Positions 33,600 through 45,250 of a DNA stretch of 64,000 nucleotides are shown one piece after another (within the stretch, counting starts at the first letter, position 1; each line of letters opens with the position of its first letter). The notes beneath the pieces are model-generated. The model was not told where the DNA came from. It saw only the letters and a list, made by a program, of their open reading frames with translations, and did no database searches. Origin of the DNA: Dasypus novemcinctus. Taxonomy: Eukaryota; Chordata; Mammalia; Cingulata; Dasypodidae. The stretch lies in assembly GCF_030445035.2 (NCBI RefSeq), contig NC_080678.1:119727947-119791946 (forward strand), given 5' to 3'. The translations under genes were made by a program, and so were the position numbers.

Positions 33600-33690
33600 T
33601 TAGCCCATGACACAAACAGGTGACTGAGGACCAGAGAAGTAAAGTGACCTGCTCCGAGTCACACAGCAAGTCGACCTTCCACCCAGCTCC
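33600..33690 (-). repeat. MIR SINE fragment
   Basis: It shows 'gtgactgaggaccagagaag', 'taaagtgacctgctccgagt' and 'cacacagcaagtcg' in reverse MIR order. Confidence 0.75.
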
Positions 33691-33879
33691 CCAGCTCCCT
33701 TGCGGCAGCCTGACTAGAAGGTCACAGTCCCCGGAGCTTTGGGATGAACTGGTCGGGACCCGGCTGGCCTGTGTTCGGCCTTCTCGTGCGTCCTGACCCC
33801 ACGCGAGGAGCCGCTCCTCCTGGGTAGTCACAAGCTTGCTTTTCTTTACCTCCCTCCACCTATAAACGCCACCCGGGAA

Positions 33880-34330
33880 AACCCTGGCCCCCACAAAAGG
33901 GGTTTGATGGAGCAGCGGATTATTGTTGCCTCTCCAAATCCGGCCCCCCCTCTTTGATGGGGGGCCCGAAATCCCAGCGCAGGAAGTGAGGAAACAGTTA
34001 TTTTTAGCCCGTGAGGGCTGTGGGCCTGCGGCGTGATCTGAACTGGGCTCAGCCCCCTCCTCCCGCCCCAGCCTGGGGGCAGCCGCCTGTGCCCCCCACG
34101 CTCCAGCAGCCTCAGGGCTAGGCCAGCGAGCTCCAGGACCCCCGAGAGAGGAGCGGGGTGGGGGGTCTCGGCGAGGCTGCCCACGGGCCAGGAGCCGAGA
34201 CCGAGCCGGCGACCGGCTCACGAGGGCCGGATGTGGTTTCCAGAGAGCCGACATTTCAAGTTGCAAGAGAAATATTGGAGCCGCACAATTTCATGCTTTT
34301 CCACGCGCTCTTCTTCCCTAAGCCTCGTAC
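33880..34330. promoter_or_regulatory. Candidate regulatory block with MEF2 and RUNX words
   Basis: Non-repeat DNA with an exact MEF2 consensus (TTATTTTTAG, 33,998-34,007), a neighbouring ETS-like AGGAAGTGAGG, and a RUNX-like TGTGGTTT near 34,230. The patches around 33,900-34,010 and 34,225-34,310 are AT-richer than their surroundings. Inference rests on motif clustering only. Confidence 0.3.
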
Positions 34331-34489
34331 CTTCCCACGTCTGGCGCAGGCTAGGGAGGGGCAGCGTCTGGTGAGGACACAGTCCCAGCTGGGCGGCAGG
34401 GGGCCGGGTCCCCATGTGCACCGCCACCCCCCACTGTGGGTTTCTAGGTTGCAGAGGGGGAGCAGGGGCTGCCACTGGGGAGATAATAG

Positions 34490-35130
34490 GCACTCACTTG
34501 TTCATTCAACAAACACACACACAGAGCATCGGTTTTGTGCGGGACACTGGTGTAGCCCCTGGGTGTAAAGGAAAACACCAGCTGTGCCAGGTTCTGCCCC
34601 TCCTGGGGCTAACAGTCAAGGGCAGTGGCGAGGAGGGACAGGTAGTAAATCAGCTCAGATGTAAACGTAATCAGCTTGCAGCACACTCAAGACGGGAACA
34701 CAGCAAGTGGCGTGACGTCACTGGGGGGTGTCTTTTAGGCAGGAGTAATCAGGAGGACCCCGGTGAAACTTACAGCAGAGCCCGTGGTGGAGGGAGGGGC
34801 TGGTGGGAGGGCGCGGTGGGCGTGCAAAGGCCCTGAGGCCGGAGCAGCTCCGGCCCGCGTGCAGGAATGGCCTGCGTGCAGGAATACCGGTGGGCCTGGA
34901 GGGCAGCTGTGGGCCTTGCGCGTGCCTGAGGGGCGTGTGGACAGGGAAGGATTTCCTTTATGGCTGTTAGGCCCCGCAGGAGGGAAGGGGGCGTGGACGA
35001 CGAGGGAGGGGCTGCCAGGGGCGGGAGCGTGGACCACAGGGAGGTGGCCTCGTGCAAGTAGAGGACAGCCAGGCCGACGGGACCACCAGACTCAGGGCTT
35101 TGGGGTGGAGACAGCAGCCGCGGTGAGGAC
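34490..35130 (-). repeat. L2 LINE 3' region, long copy
   Basis: It begins with 'cttgttcattcaacaaac' and 'gtgcgggacactggtgtagc', then 'cctcctggggctaacagtca', 'gtgcaaaggccctgag' and other diverged L2 blocks. A palindromic CRE word (TGACGTCA, 34,713-34,720) lies within it. Confidence 0.6.
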
Positions 35131-36104
35131 GGGGCCGCGGTGGGAGAACAGCATCCGGGGGCGGAGGGCCGGCGGGTGACACTGCGGACATGTGCGCTGG
35201 GGCTGTGCACCCTGGGCCTCTCTGCCTCCTCGAGCCGGGGCGTGTGGGCGAGTGTGTCCCTGAGGCCTGGCTGGGGGGGGGTGGCCCCGTGCTTGGGTAT
35301 GAAGTCCTTCCCGTCCCCTGGCTTGGGGGCGGCGTGTGGGTGGCAGGAGGCGGGGCCTGTGGTCTCGCAGGCCTGGGCGGGTCGGGGGCGCCTGCCGGGG
35401 CACCTGGGGGTGGCACCATTTGCAGGCGGCTGGACGCGAGTCCCGGGTGCCACGACCGAACCGCGTTCTTAGGGGCACTGGCTCCTGAGTTTGGAGCAGT
35501 AACTGCCCCGTGTGTGCCTGGACCAGGCGGGAGGGACCGAGGGAGGAGCAGTGGGTTTGGGGGTTCTTAACAGAGTTGGGGCAAGGAACCCAGCTGGGAG
35601 CACTGGAGGGGGGCGTGGAGGGGCCCCGGGGCGATGCCAGTCGTGAGGCGGAAGTGCTTTACAATACGAGCAACCGTACCCTTGGGGAAACTCGACGTTT
35701 TAAAGCCTCGGTTTTGTCATCTGCAAAATGGGGGCAACAGAAGCCTCTGGCCTCAGGATTAAACGTCCAGGGTCTTCAGGGCGCGTCCGGCCCTGCCAGC
35801 GGCCGCCTTCTCCCGCGGCCCCCCCAGCCTGCAGCGGGAATGCGTTTCCCGGGAGGACTCTTGCTATGGGGAGTTGCGTCCTGGTCCCTGGGCTGGGGGT
35901 CCTGCCCAACGCTGCCTGGGGGCAGGGGACCTCGCGTGGCCTTGGGGACTGGTCCACAGCCCCCTTCTTGGCGTCAGCCTTAGGGGGTGCTGCCATAGCC
36001 CGTGTCCGAGTTTTTAACCATCCGAAATCACCAAGCCGGGTTTGCATTTTATTTCTCAGAGAAACAATGCGCTTTGAATTCCGTGTTGGCTCTTCTGTGG
36101 TGGC

Positions 36105-36370
36105 TGGTGTTGTGTTGTGTTGTGTTGTTGTGTGTGTGTTTTAACTGCTTCGGGTTTTAGAACTGTGGCGGAAAGTGAGGAAAATAGCAGATGCTGTATC
36201 CAATTGCCACCAAACTGTCTTGAAATGCTATAAATATTTTCTAAAAAGACTAACTTCCCCAGCCTGACGCGTTAGTTATCTCCTCCCCGAGAAACTGATT
36301 CCCGAAAATTAAGACAAATAACCTCTTAAATCACAGTTGTTAACCTCAGGTGTAAAAACTGTTACCCCGC
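36105..36370. promoter_or_regulatory. AT-rich non-repeat block beside a GTTGT microsatellite
   Basis: A GTTGT/TG microsatellite (about 36,108-36,140) is followed by 230 bp of lower-GC sequence without a repeat signature (gctataaatattttctaaa, gaaaattaagacaaataacc, aatcacagttgttaacctc). It is a conserved-element candidate by composition and abrupt edges. Confidence 0.35.
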
Positions 36371-36469
36371 CAGCCGCGGGTCAGAGCGACTCCACTCCGA
36401 GTCGCTCTTGTTTGGCACCGAGAAGGCAGTGGAGAGGAGAGAGCCTGTGCTCCATCAGGGGGCCTGAGC

Positions 36470-36580
36470 AGGAAGTTCAGCTCAGCCACCGGTGCTGTGT
36501 GACCTTGAGCAGTGCGCTCGCCTCTCTGAGCCTGTTTGCTCATCTGGGTAACTGAGACTGTTACCTGCCACCCCTGGGAG
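36470..36580 (+). repeat. MIR SINE fragment
   Basis: It shows 'gtgctgtgtgaccttgagca', 'cgcctctctgagcctgtttg', 'ctcatctgggtaactgagac', the sense MIR core. Confidence 0.7.
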
Positions 36581-38329
36581 CAGGGAAAGCCTCCTGGAGC
36601 TAGGCTTGGGCTCGTCAAAGGTGTGCAAAGGTGATGGTCCGGGGTCTGCACACAGGTTAAGCACAGCCATGAGGGAGAAAAGCCGTCCTCTCCCACTTCC
36701 CTCTAGCCCTTCGGCTGCCACCCACCTCCTGTGCCCCGGACACTTGCCGGTCTCACTTCTCGACAGAGAGCAGGTCGCAGGCTCAGTGCCTTCCGGGGGC
36801 AGCAGGGAAATCAACCCCCTGGCTTGCCCTCCCTGCACTTGTTTTTATGTTTAACTTCTGGTCATGGTAAGGGAAGCTGATTTTTTATTTAAGGCAGTAC
36901 TATAAAGTTGTTTTCTTTTAAATGAATTCAGGGAAAAATTGTGAGTTGGTTTCAAGAAAAATGTCAAGCAAACGGAGGTTTGGGTGGCAGGGGCATATGA
37001 CAGAAGACAGAAGACAGCTGGAGGCGTGAGAGGGCTCGTGGACTGGTGGGGCTGCCGTTTCCACAGCATACGCTGGTTTTTCTGTCCGCCGTGGGTGGTG
37101 TGGCCAGGGAGGGGCTGCTGGGAGGAACTCTTGGTGAGTGGCCTCCCGTCGCACAGTACCTGGAGGTGACACCACATTCCAGCACCGCGGGCGGGGTGGG
37201 GGCTGCAGGGACGCCTGCCCAGGGCCCAGGCCGAGGGGGCTGCTGCCCCGGGGCGGTTAGGGCCTGGACCTGGGGGTTCTGTGGCGAGACGAGATCGCGG
37301 CTCTCGGGGCCCTCCGCCTTCTCAACAACGTGCCGGGATTAGAGCCACGCCTGGCCTGCGCCAGCAGGTGTCTCCCCAGCCGGGAGCCGGGTCAGGCCTC
37401 ACCAAGAGGGGCGCACGGAAGGAAGCCCGCCGACGGGGGCGCCCGGGCGCGGGAGCATCGCCTGGGGTCCCGGGAGGGGAGCAGGTGCTGTCCCCTCCCC
37501 TCTTGCCTCCCCCAGCTACCTTTCTTCAGGAAAGCTCCCAGGGCGCATCTCCAGGCTTAAGTGCAGTGGTTGCTCCACTCACAGGGAAGTCAGCTATCGT
37601 AGGGTGATGGCTTGGAGGGCTGCACAGGAAGGTGATTCCGAGGCCCGTATGAGCTGTGGAAGGACGACGGTGCGGTGACTGACTGAGCCTGCCCGGGGCC
37701 TGGGAAGGACGTTCGGTGGCATACGAGCATCTCTTGAACGTTGAGGCACTCCTCTAAGCTGGAGGTGGGGGCCTATGCCCGTTGCACCGTCAGCCCCGGG
37801 CCTGGCAGTCAGTGAGTGGTCGAGCCCGGAAGCTTCTGTTGGAACTTAGTGGAACTCTTTGGGCTGCCCTTGCCCATCATGCAGTGTGGTCTCCTCCAAC
37901 CGGGCTGCGGGCCCCCGGGGACCTGCGCCTTCCCGTGTGCTCGTGGGCGCCCTCGGCCCCTCCCCATCTGGCTAACCCAGGGCGGGACCCAGGGACCCAG
38001 GAGAGGGCTGACGGTCAGACCAAAGAGCCGTCAAGTGGCGCTGAGGGAAGGGCCCACAGGGGCATGGCGAGTGGGGCTGGGGGAAGGGGCAGCACATGCG
38101 CTCCCGTGTCCACGCACGCACGCCGCCCGGGCAGCCGAGAGCCCCCGGTTTTCTGGGACAGTTGTGGTTTCAGATCTTCGTGCCACTGTTCTTGAGTGTC
38201 CCCACCAGAGCGGACCTTTGGGCTTTGGGTCTGGAAATGGGCTTCTGTATAGAGACATTGTCACGCTCAGGGCACTTACGCTTCCGTCGGCTTCGTATCT
38301 GGCCAGTAGGAGAGGACGTCCCAACTGCC

Positions 38330-38430
38330 CCATTTTACAGGTGAGGAAATGGAGGCCCAGAGTTGGCAAGTGACTTGCTTGAGGTCACACAGCCAGTTCA
38401 TGGCGAGACCTAACCTGAACCCCAGGCATC
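38330..38430 (-). repeat. MIR SINE fragment
   Basis: A clear reverse MIR core: 'cccattttacaggtgaggaa', 'gtgacttgcttgaggtcaca' and 'cagccagttcatggcgag'. Confidence 0.85.
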
Positions 38431-38744
38431 CATCTGTCCAGGTCTTCTGGGCAGAGGACGGCCCCCGGGCCTCAGCTCAGTCCCGTAAGGCTTCTGGGCT
38501 CCGTGTGGGGTGGGCCCGGGGCTGCGCAGCAGGGGAGAGGCCACGCTGGTTTTTCCCGTGGCTGGGTTGTCCCTGCCAAGAGATGGCACTGGGGCAGTGG
38601 CCGCTGTGTGTGGGCTCAGGGGCCGGGTCCCCACTGTCCGCCTGCCTGTCCTTTCTCCATCTGTCTGGGCGGTGTGAACGGCCCCTCCCCAATGCACAGT
38701 CACCCTGGACACCTTCAGGCCTGGTTTTGGCCCCGCGCCTGCCC

Positions 38745-38860
38745 TGAGGCCCGTTTATATGGCCACCAGGGCCCAGATTAAATCATCCTTGCTCCACCGC
38801 AAAATGCAGATGGTTGCATTATTAGTGGTCATAATTAATCAGCGTCCACGAAGCTCTCGC
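38745..38860. promoter_or_regulatory. AT-rich block with TAATTAAT word
   Basis: A short AT-richer island (cagattaaatcatccttgc, tggtcataattaatcagcg) just left of a MIR-like remnant. It is a weak enhancer candidate. Confidence 0.25.
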
Positions 38861-38869
38861 CCTCAGCCG

Positions 38870-38990
38870 TCGGATCCTCGCAGCCTGGGGGTGCCTCCTT
38901 GTCCCCACTTGGTAGGCAGGGCCAGTGAGGCGCAGTGGCTCCCCGAGCTGGGTAGGGCCTGGGTTTCAAATCCCACACCCGGGACAGCTC
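38870..38990 (-). repeat. MIR-like fragment
   Basis: The words 'gatcctcgcagcctggggg', 'cagtgaggcgcagtggctcc' and 'tgggtttcaaatcccac' fit a heavily diverged reverse MIR. Confidence 0.5.
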
Positions 38991-39509
38991 CGCAGCGCTC
39001 CTGCCCAGAAATGGAATGTCCACACCCCCCATCCCACCTCCAGCGCACCTAGGGCCTAGCTAGGGTGCCGGCTGCCAGGAGAGGCCTTCAGCCCTGGGTG
39101 GGGGGGCCGCGCTCGGCCTGGCGCTGAGCTCAGAGGTCTCAGGCTGAGAGCAGAGGAAGAAATGTAAGACAGGAAAGAAGGGCCAGCCCGGGAAGGGGTG
39201 TGGCTGGGGGCCAGGGTGGGAGGTGGCCTCGGGTGGACGGGGAGTGCCAAACGCGGGCTAACCCCACGCCACCACCATGGCGAGCTCTCGCCAGACAGTG
39301 CTGCTTCTCGGTTCTAAGGAGACCCCGCATCCCAGGGACAGTGATTTAAATGCTTGCGGCAGGTGGCTTGCAGATTTATGGGCAGCTTTGGACGGGCCCG
39401 GCTCTCTTGGCGTGGCGGCAGCAAGGAGCTCCCGGCACAGCCACCTGCAGGTGGTCGCCGGCCCACCTGCTCCCCTCGTCCGCTCCGCTGGGCCCTGCCG
39501 CCGCCGAGG

Positions 39510-39925
39510 GCTCTGTGCACACGTGTGCGCAGGTGAACCCCGGGGCACATGCCTGGGTGGACGCACGCAGGCTCACGTGCTCCGTGTGCATCCGCAGCTG
39601 CCCGTGCCCCTGCTTGGCGGACCCCCAAGTTCTTTGCCCTACTGGGCGGTGTGAGGGGCTCTTGGCTCGTGTGCGTCTGCATTTGAGTGTGCGTGTGCGT
39701 GAACAGTGTGCCCAGATGCACGCGTCATGTGCCTGCGGGCCCTCCGCGGGCAGTCCCTCCACGGCCAGCTGCACGTGTGGGTGTGCGCCTGCTTCCTGAC
39801 CTGCGTGTGCCCTCACGTGGATATGTGCTGGTGAGGGGCGTGCGTGCACACACGTGTGGGCCTTGGCCGCCTTTTCCCCAGATGGGTCCACACTCGCACA
39901 CCCACACCTGTGTGCACGGTGTCGG
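39510..39925. repeat. Degenerate CA/TG-rich low-complexity region
   Basis: Many short CACACGTGTG, GTGTGCGT and CACGTG blocks are spread over about 400 bp without a fixed period. It drives Cys/His-rich open frames on both strands that I do not accept as genes. Confidence 0.65.
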
Positions 39926-40304
39926 GGTGCCTGGCCTGCTTGGGGCTCCTCCGTCAGACTGTCGCTGCTGGACGGCGCGCAGAGCGCTGGGACCCGGGAG
40001 CCACCGGGCAGGTGGTTAGGGACCTGGTCTCAGAGCTCCAGGGGGCACGGGGGACACGAGGGGCCGAGGTGTGGGGGCCCCCAGCGCTGTGCTCTGGAAG
40101 CACGTGTCCACTCTTAGCCAGGCCAGGTCACCAGGGCATGCCCATGAGAGCCAGACGCCCCAGGTGCCGCTCGCAACACGGGCCCTGGGCGGCTCCCTCT
40201 GCCTCCCAAGCCTCACCCGCAACACGCTACCTGAGGGGGTCGTTGTGGAATTAACGTGGTGCACAAGCTGCTAAGTCACCAAGCCCGCCCCCCTCCCCTG
40301 CCTG

Positions 40305-40400
40305 GCCTCAGTTTCCCCATCTGTAAAATGGTAATAAGGACTCTGGCCGGCCGTCCCCAAGGCAGATGGGAAAAGGGCTCCATGCAGGCTGCTGGGTGGC
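40305..40400 (+). repeat. MIR SINE fragment
   Basis: 'ggcctcagtttccccatctg' followed by 'taaaatggtaataaggact' is a well preserved sense MIR core. Confidence 0.8.
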
Positions 40401-40911
40401 GTGCACAGCATGTTCCCTCTCTGAGCCCACTGAGTCGGGGTGCCGGACCCGTGGGGAAGACGCCTGGCCTTGGGGAGGTTTCTCAGTCCTGAGCTTCATC
40501 TCGGGGACCTTGCAGTCCTCGTCTCTCAAGGGGGCGCCGTCGAAGCATCTCCCTCGGGGTGCTGGGGGGCGCCCTCGCCAGAAACGTGGGCCGAGCTTAC
40601 CAGCGGGGGACACGCAGCGGCCGCTCGGTCCCCGGGGCCATTCTTCTGGCCAGCCTCATTGCCGCACAGGCGGGCGCTGGGTCTGGCAGCACAGGGGCTC
40701 ACGTAGCCAAGAGTCACCCCCTCGCCTGACATGCCCATCTGTCCCCATCCAAGAAGAACCCAAGCCCCTTCTCCGGGGCAGCTTGGAGCGTTAACACCTG
40801 ACACCCCAGCCTGCGAGGCAGCACCCCTGTGGAAGGCGTCGGCTCCTGGGGTCAGGGTGTCCAGCCTGTGGAAGGCCGTGGTCGCCTCGCCCACTGCCTC
40901 TGTGTGTGTGG

Positions 40912-41705
40912 GGGGGTTTATTTTTATTAAAGTTAATAGATCACATAGAATGTTACATTTAAAAAAAATACAAGAGGTTCCCGTATAAAGCATACCCCAC
41001 CCCTCCACCCCATCATTTTTGTAAATTGTATTTTTTTGAAGATACATACATCACAAGAAAGGTTACATTATAAAAAACATAAGAGGTTCCCGTATACCCC
41101 CACCCCCCCACCCACTCCTCCCACACCAACAACCTCCCCCATCATTGTGGCACACTCGTCGCACTCGGCGAACACATTTTGGGGCACCGCTGCACCACGT
41201 GGATAATAGTTTACTCTGTAGTTCGCACTCTCCCCCTGTACATTCAGTGGGTTATGGCAGAATATATAAAGTCCAGCATCTACCCTGTAATATCTTTTAG
41301 GACAACTCCAAAGTCCCAAAAATGCCCCCTCATCATATCTCTTCTTCCCTCTCCCTGCCCTCAGCAGCTGCTGTGGTCACTTTGTCCCCATCAGTGATAC
41401 AATTTCTTCTATTAGTAGTCACGAAAAGTTTATAGTAGAATTTCATTAAGTCTACCCTAATCCATAGTCTATTCCTCCATCCTGTGGACCCTGGGATGGT
41501 GACGTCCACTCCACCTCTAGATCAAGAGGGAGCTTAGATTCCACAGGGATGCTGGATGCAGTTCTCCTGCTTGCAGCTCTAGGCACTCTTGATTCCCTGG
41601 CGTGGCGGCTGACCATCTTCACCTCCCTGTTAGCTGACCTGGGTAAGTCCAATGAACCAGAGAGTAGGGGTTGCAGCTCTGCTGAGGCTCAGGGCCCAGC
41701 TGGCA
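40912..41705 (-). repeat. LINE-1-like 3' UTR (xenarthran type)
   Basis: Read on the minus strand this roughly 790-bp unit ends in an A/T-rich tail with AATAAA signals (near 40,920). It includes the words 'gggaacctcttatgtttttt' and 'cataacccactgaatgtac'. The tail-proximal segment is present twice in tandem (about 40,925-41,000 and 41,038-41,110), each with a 'gttcccgtata' block. No coding frame is intact. I recognise the sequence as a xenarthran interspersed repeat, most likely the 3' UTR of an L1 lineage. The family name is from memory of the group and should be checked. Confidence 0.6.
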
Positions 41706-41869
41706 CTGCCTCCTTTGGACCACGTGGCGATTGCCCCACGGCTGGCCCGGAGGGAGACCTGATGACTCACTGGCTCCAGGCAGAGACCCCAGCACCCAGC
41801 CCCCAGCTCAAGCCCTTTCTCCAGCTGACAGCAGACCGTGTCATGGACAGCCCTCAGCCCCCACCTGCT

Positions 41870-42180
41870 TCATGCCTGCTCCTGGAGGTACAGAAGACAG
41901 TGCAAAACCCCCGTCCTGGCAGGGGCTTGGCACCCAAACCAGGCCAGGGAGGAGAAGAGCAGTAGACAGGGCCAGGGCTGTGGAAACACAGAGGAGGCCT
42001 TGGGGGAGCGTGGGGGCAGGGGCAGGCACACGGGGAGGGGGGAGGCAGGCCAGGCTGGAGCCAGACCTTGAAGGACAAAGATGGCATTCCAGAAAGACAG
42101 AACTGTGCGGGCAACAGCTTGGAGTCCTTCCTGGCGAAGCTGGGAATGTATTCCCCTGCGACATCTGGGCAGCGCTGGCT
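41870..42180 (-). repeat. L2-like LINE remnant
   Basis: The words 'tacagaagacagtgcaaaac', 'gaccttgaaggacaaagatg' and 'gcattccagaaagacagaac' follow the order of a reverse L2 3' region, with strong divergence. Confidence 0.4.
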
Positions 42181-42499
42181 CGGACGGCATCAGCTCTGAG
42201 TGACCAGTGGCCGTGGGTGAAGCAGATGGTCAGCAGGGGGTGGGGCCGCCCTCCCGCCTGAGCCAAGCGAGGCCAAGTGGCCCACGCAGGCCAGAACCCG
42301 AGACCTTGGCAACAGCCGCTCCGAGCTCTCAACCCGAGAGTTAATGATTCATTTGTGGCCAATTTCTGCTGGCCTTTGCCTGGAAATTCCCAAGCCTGCC
42401 CCTTCCCCGGGGAGCTCCAAGAGTACGGTCTCATTTACCCTTGGCTGAGGACATCTTAGCCACTTTCCAGAGAATGGTTTTTAAATTACAGCAGGAGTG

Positions 42500-42615
42500 A
42501 AACAGGTTAGATATTAGGAAGAACTGCTTTTGAGCTGTCGGCTGAGGGGCTGGGCCGTCTCCAAGGACAGTTGATTCCCAGGGAGGAACTGGTTGCCGTC
42601 ACCGTGGGCTGGCTG
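42500..42615 (+). repeat. L3/CR1-like LINE fragment
   Basis: 'caggttagatattaggaaga' followed by 'cccagggaggaactggttg' resembles the sense L3 (CR1) 3' region. Confidence 0.5.
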
Positions 42616-42764
42616 GAGTGGAATAAAGTTAAAGGCTTTCCCTGACCCTGTGTGCCAAGTGCTGATGAAAGGAATCCTATCCTCATCCATGGTGCCCTCC
42701 AGTTCAGAGTAAATGTGAACAGAATTAAGTGTAGTGTAATGCGGAGAACATTGCAACAGTGATG

Positions 42765-43075
42765 AACGGGGAGCTAGAGCTTGGCCAGAGCCGGACTTGG
42801 CCGGGTAGAGAGAGGAGTGACACACGCAAAGGTCCTGGGGCAGGAAAGGACAGGAAAGGTTTTTCAGGGAATGATGAGTACTTACGGTGTGACTGGCTGT
42901 AGGGGGTGTGAGAATCTTCTAGAAGCAGGGATGGCACTCTTCGGCGGAGGTCTTGGGAATTTGCCAGTGGGAGGAGCCCATGGTGGGAGGGGGAGCCGGG
43001 GCTGGGATATGAGCAGGGACAGGTGTGTTTGATTTAGGTTTTAGGACCTTCTGCCCGTCTGTATGTTGATTCTGC
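42765..43075 (-). repeat. L2 LINE fragment
   Basis: The words 'acgcaaaggtcctggggcag' and 'gtttttcagggaatgatgag' give a diverged L2 3' region. Confidence 0.45.
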
Positions 43076-44439
43076 TTCCTTGACAGCCTGTCTGTGCCAG
43101 CTCAGCCGGGCACTGCGGGGGCCCTGGCACCTGTGTGGAGCCGGGGCTAGAGGAGAGGAGTAGAGTAGCAGGGCACGAGCCCAGGTGTGGGGAAGGGGCC
43201 GGCTTCTGCGCAGGCCCTCAGCCCGTCCCCCAGCCCTGGACGGTGGAGCAGGGGCGTCGAGGTAGGCCTCGGGGACTCCGTGTCCCTAGCAGCCTCGCGC
43301 GACGGACAGCCGGGGGGCCACCCGTCCTGTAAGATCAACCCCGGCCTCCAGCAGCCTTGCGCGCGTGCAGACGAGCAGACCGGCGCCCGGAGACGGCAGC
43401 CCCCCACTCCGCTGTCTCCCAGTCCTGGCCCGGTGGGCCTCCGCCAGCCCCCCGTCCCCGTCCCCACAGCTCTCAGGACATTTTCCCAGCGCGAGGCAAA
43501 GCCGAGCAGCCTGATCTTCCAGGTGAAAATGGCCGGGGTTGGGGAGTCCTTCTCTCTTTTGCAACTTTGCCAATTTAGTTCCTGTGATGATTTCTTGACG
43601 GTCCCAGGCGTCGGTGGTAAACAACTGCTCTCCCCAGAATGTTTCCCTGTGACAGCAGCTTTCTCTGGCGAGGGTGCTATCAACATTTGGCTGGGCCTCC
43701 TCTGGGCTCCCGGCTGGCTCAGCGAGCCCTTCTGAAAGTCGTTCAAGAACGCGGAGCCCGCCCGGTGCGCCGGGGCTGGGGGGCGCTGGGGCAGGGGGAG
43801 GCAGGAATAGGCCTGGGCCTCTGTGTTCCCCGCAGCAGCCTGGCCTAGCCAGAGCCGCAAGGGCCCCCGGTTGTGGCCGTTCCCCGGGAGCTGAAGCAGG
43901 CCTTGGGTGTCCACTGGCTGCCGGGCCCTGGTGCCCGGGGCCCTGGCACAGCACGGCGGCAGGAGGGGCACCGTCTCCAGAGGGTGGCTCGGCCTGGCCC
44001 GCCGGTGCTGGGGACACTGGCCATGGCCCGGCCCTGTGGCCTCCGCGGCTCTGCGTCACTCTGGCTTAAGTGTCCCGAGTCAGAGCCAGGGCCCGGCTCT
44101 GCCAGGTGGGGGTACGGAGGCCACTGCCCTGGGCAGCTGCGGGCGAGCCTCAGGCCCTGCCCGTCCACACCAAGGCAGCCTGGCCTCACACGTCCTTTCC
44201 TTGGCCTGGATTTGACCAGCACCTGGAGGAGAGGCCAAGATCACAGCCTGTGTCACCCTCTAGCTCTGGTTCCCAAGCCCCCTACTCCTACAGCCAGTCC
44301 CTGCCGCCTGCAGTGTGTGAGGTTGGCAGGACGGGGCGCCCCGACAAAGGCGCAGCTACGCTGTTGCTGCGCCTTTCCTGGGCTGTGCCTTCTTCCTCTA
44401 ACACCCTCTCAACACGGCCGCTTGGCAATTTTCCCCCCA

Positions 44440-44655
44440 TAAATGCGTCTTAGGTGAAGTCTTCCCCAGCCGTTCCTCTCCCAGGGAGGCCATCCCATTT
44501 TCCTTGGAGCCTCCTCTCTATCTACCTCGTTCCTGGCTTTACCCACCACGTGGTGCAACCACCGCTGCATGCAGAAATGAGCTCATGCTCATTTTTTGGT
44601 GTGTCCTCCTTGCCTGGTGCAGAATAGATGCTCAATAAAAGCAGGCTGAACTTTC
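44440..44655 (+). repeat. L2 LINE 3' end
   Basis: In sense order: 'ggtgaagtcttccccagcc', 'ctatctacctcgttcctgg' and the terminal 'atagatgctcaataaaagc', which is the typical L2 3' terminus. Confidence 0.6.
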
Positions 44656-44879
44656 ACGAAGGGGGTTCCGGGAGGCAATGTCGGAGCCTCCCTTTGTGAA
44701 TGGTGTGCTGAAGAGGGCAGGCGGGGTGGGCAGGCGGAGAGGCTGGCTGCCTGCCGAGCCCCCTCCCCGCTACCCGGGCGACTGCTGGGGGCCCGAGCAG
44801 CCCCCTCCCCGATTCCACCCCCACCATGCCTTCCTTGCCGGCAGGGACGGCTCCCCGGGTTGCCCGTGTGATCGCTCTC

Positions 44880-45025
44880 CAGAAAACACCCAGTGGAAAC
44901 TGCATGAATGATTGATAAGAGCTGAGAGCTGTTTAATTTTTTCCCCCTGTTTAATGGCTATCAATAATTTAATACGCTCTCTGTATGTTTTTAAGAAATA
45001 GCACCCATTTTGCCGTCTCCGGTTT
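44880..45025. promoter_or_regulatory. AT-rich block with PBX/HOX motif, strong conserved-element candidate
   Basis: About 140 bp of low-GC, non-repetitive DNA (gtttaattttttcccc, ctatcaataatttaatacgc, tgtttttaagaaatagcac) sits between GC-rich flanks. It carries an exact TGATTGAT (44,909-44,916), the PBX-HOX composite word, beside GATAAG. Composition, edges and motif content all look like a developmental enhancer. Confidence 0.4.
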
Positions 45026-45169
45026 AGCGGGCTAAATGATTTAAGTGTTGGGAATGCAGCTGAGGATGGAGGCTGAGCGATTCGGAGAAATCTGGGGGGC
45101 TGGGGTGGGGGGTATGTGGAGTGGGGAGGCAGGCGGGCTCAGAGCCAGCCAGCAGCAGCCTCGCAGCCC

Positions 45170-45250
45170 GGACGTGCGTGTGCGCCTGTGCGCGTGTGCG
45201 TGTGTGCGCGCGTGGGGGCGGGAGGGAGGGAGGAGGGAGGGAAGGGGCGG
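45170..45250. repeat. TG/CG tract followed by GGGA repeat
   Basis: Alternating GTGTGC/GTGCG runs (about 45,175-45,215) pass directly into a (GGGA)n purine tract to about 45,245. Confidence 0.8.

Noticed and set aside
39510..39925. Cys-rich secreted protein suggested by CA/TG-rich frames
   Set aside because: Both strands give similar Cys/His-rich frames. The composition of the low-complexity DNA explains them.
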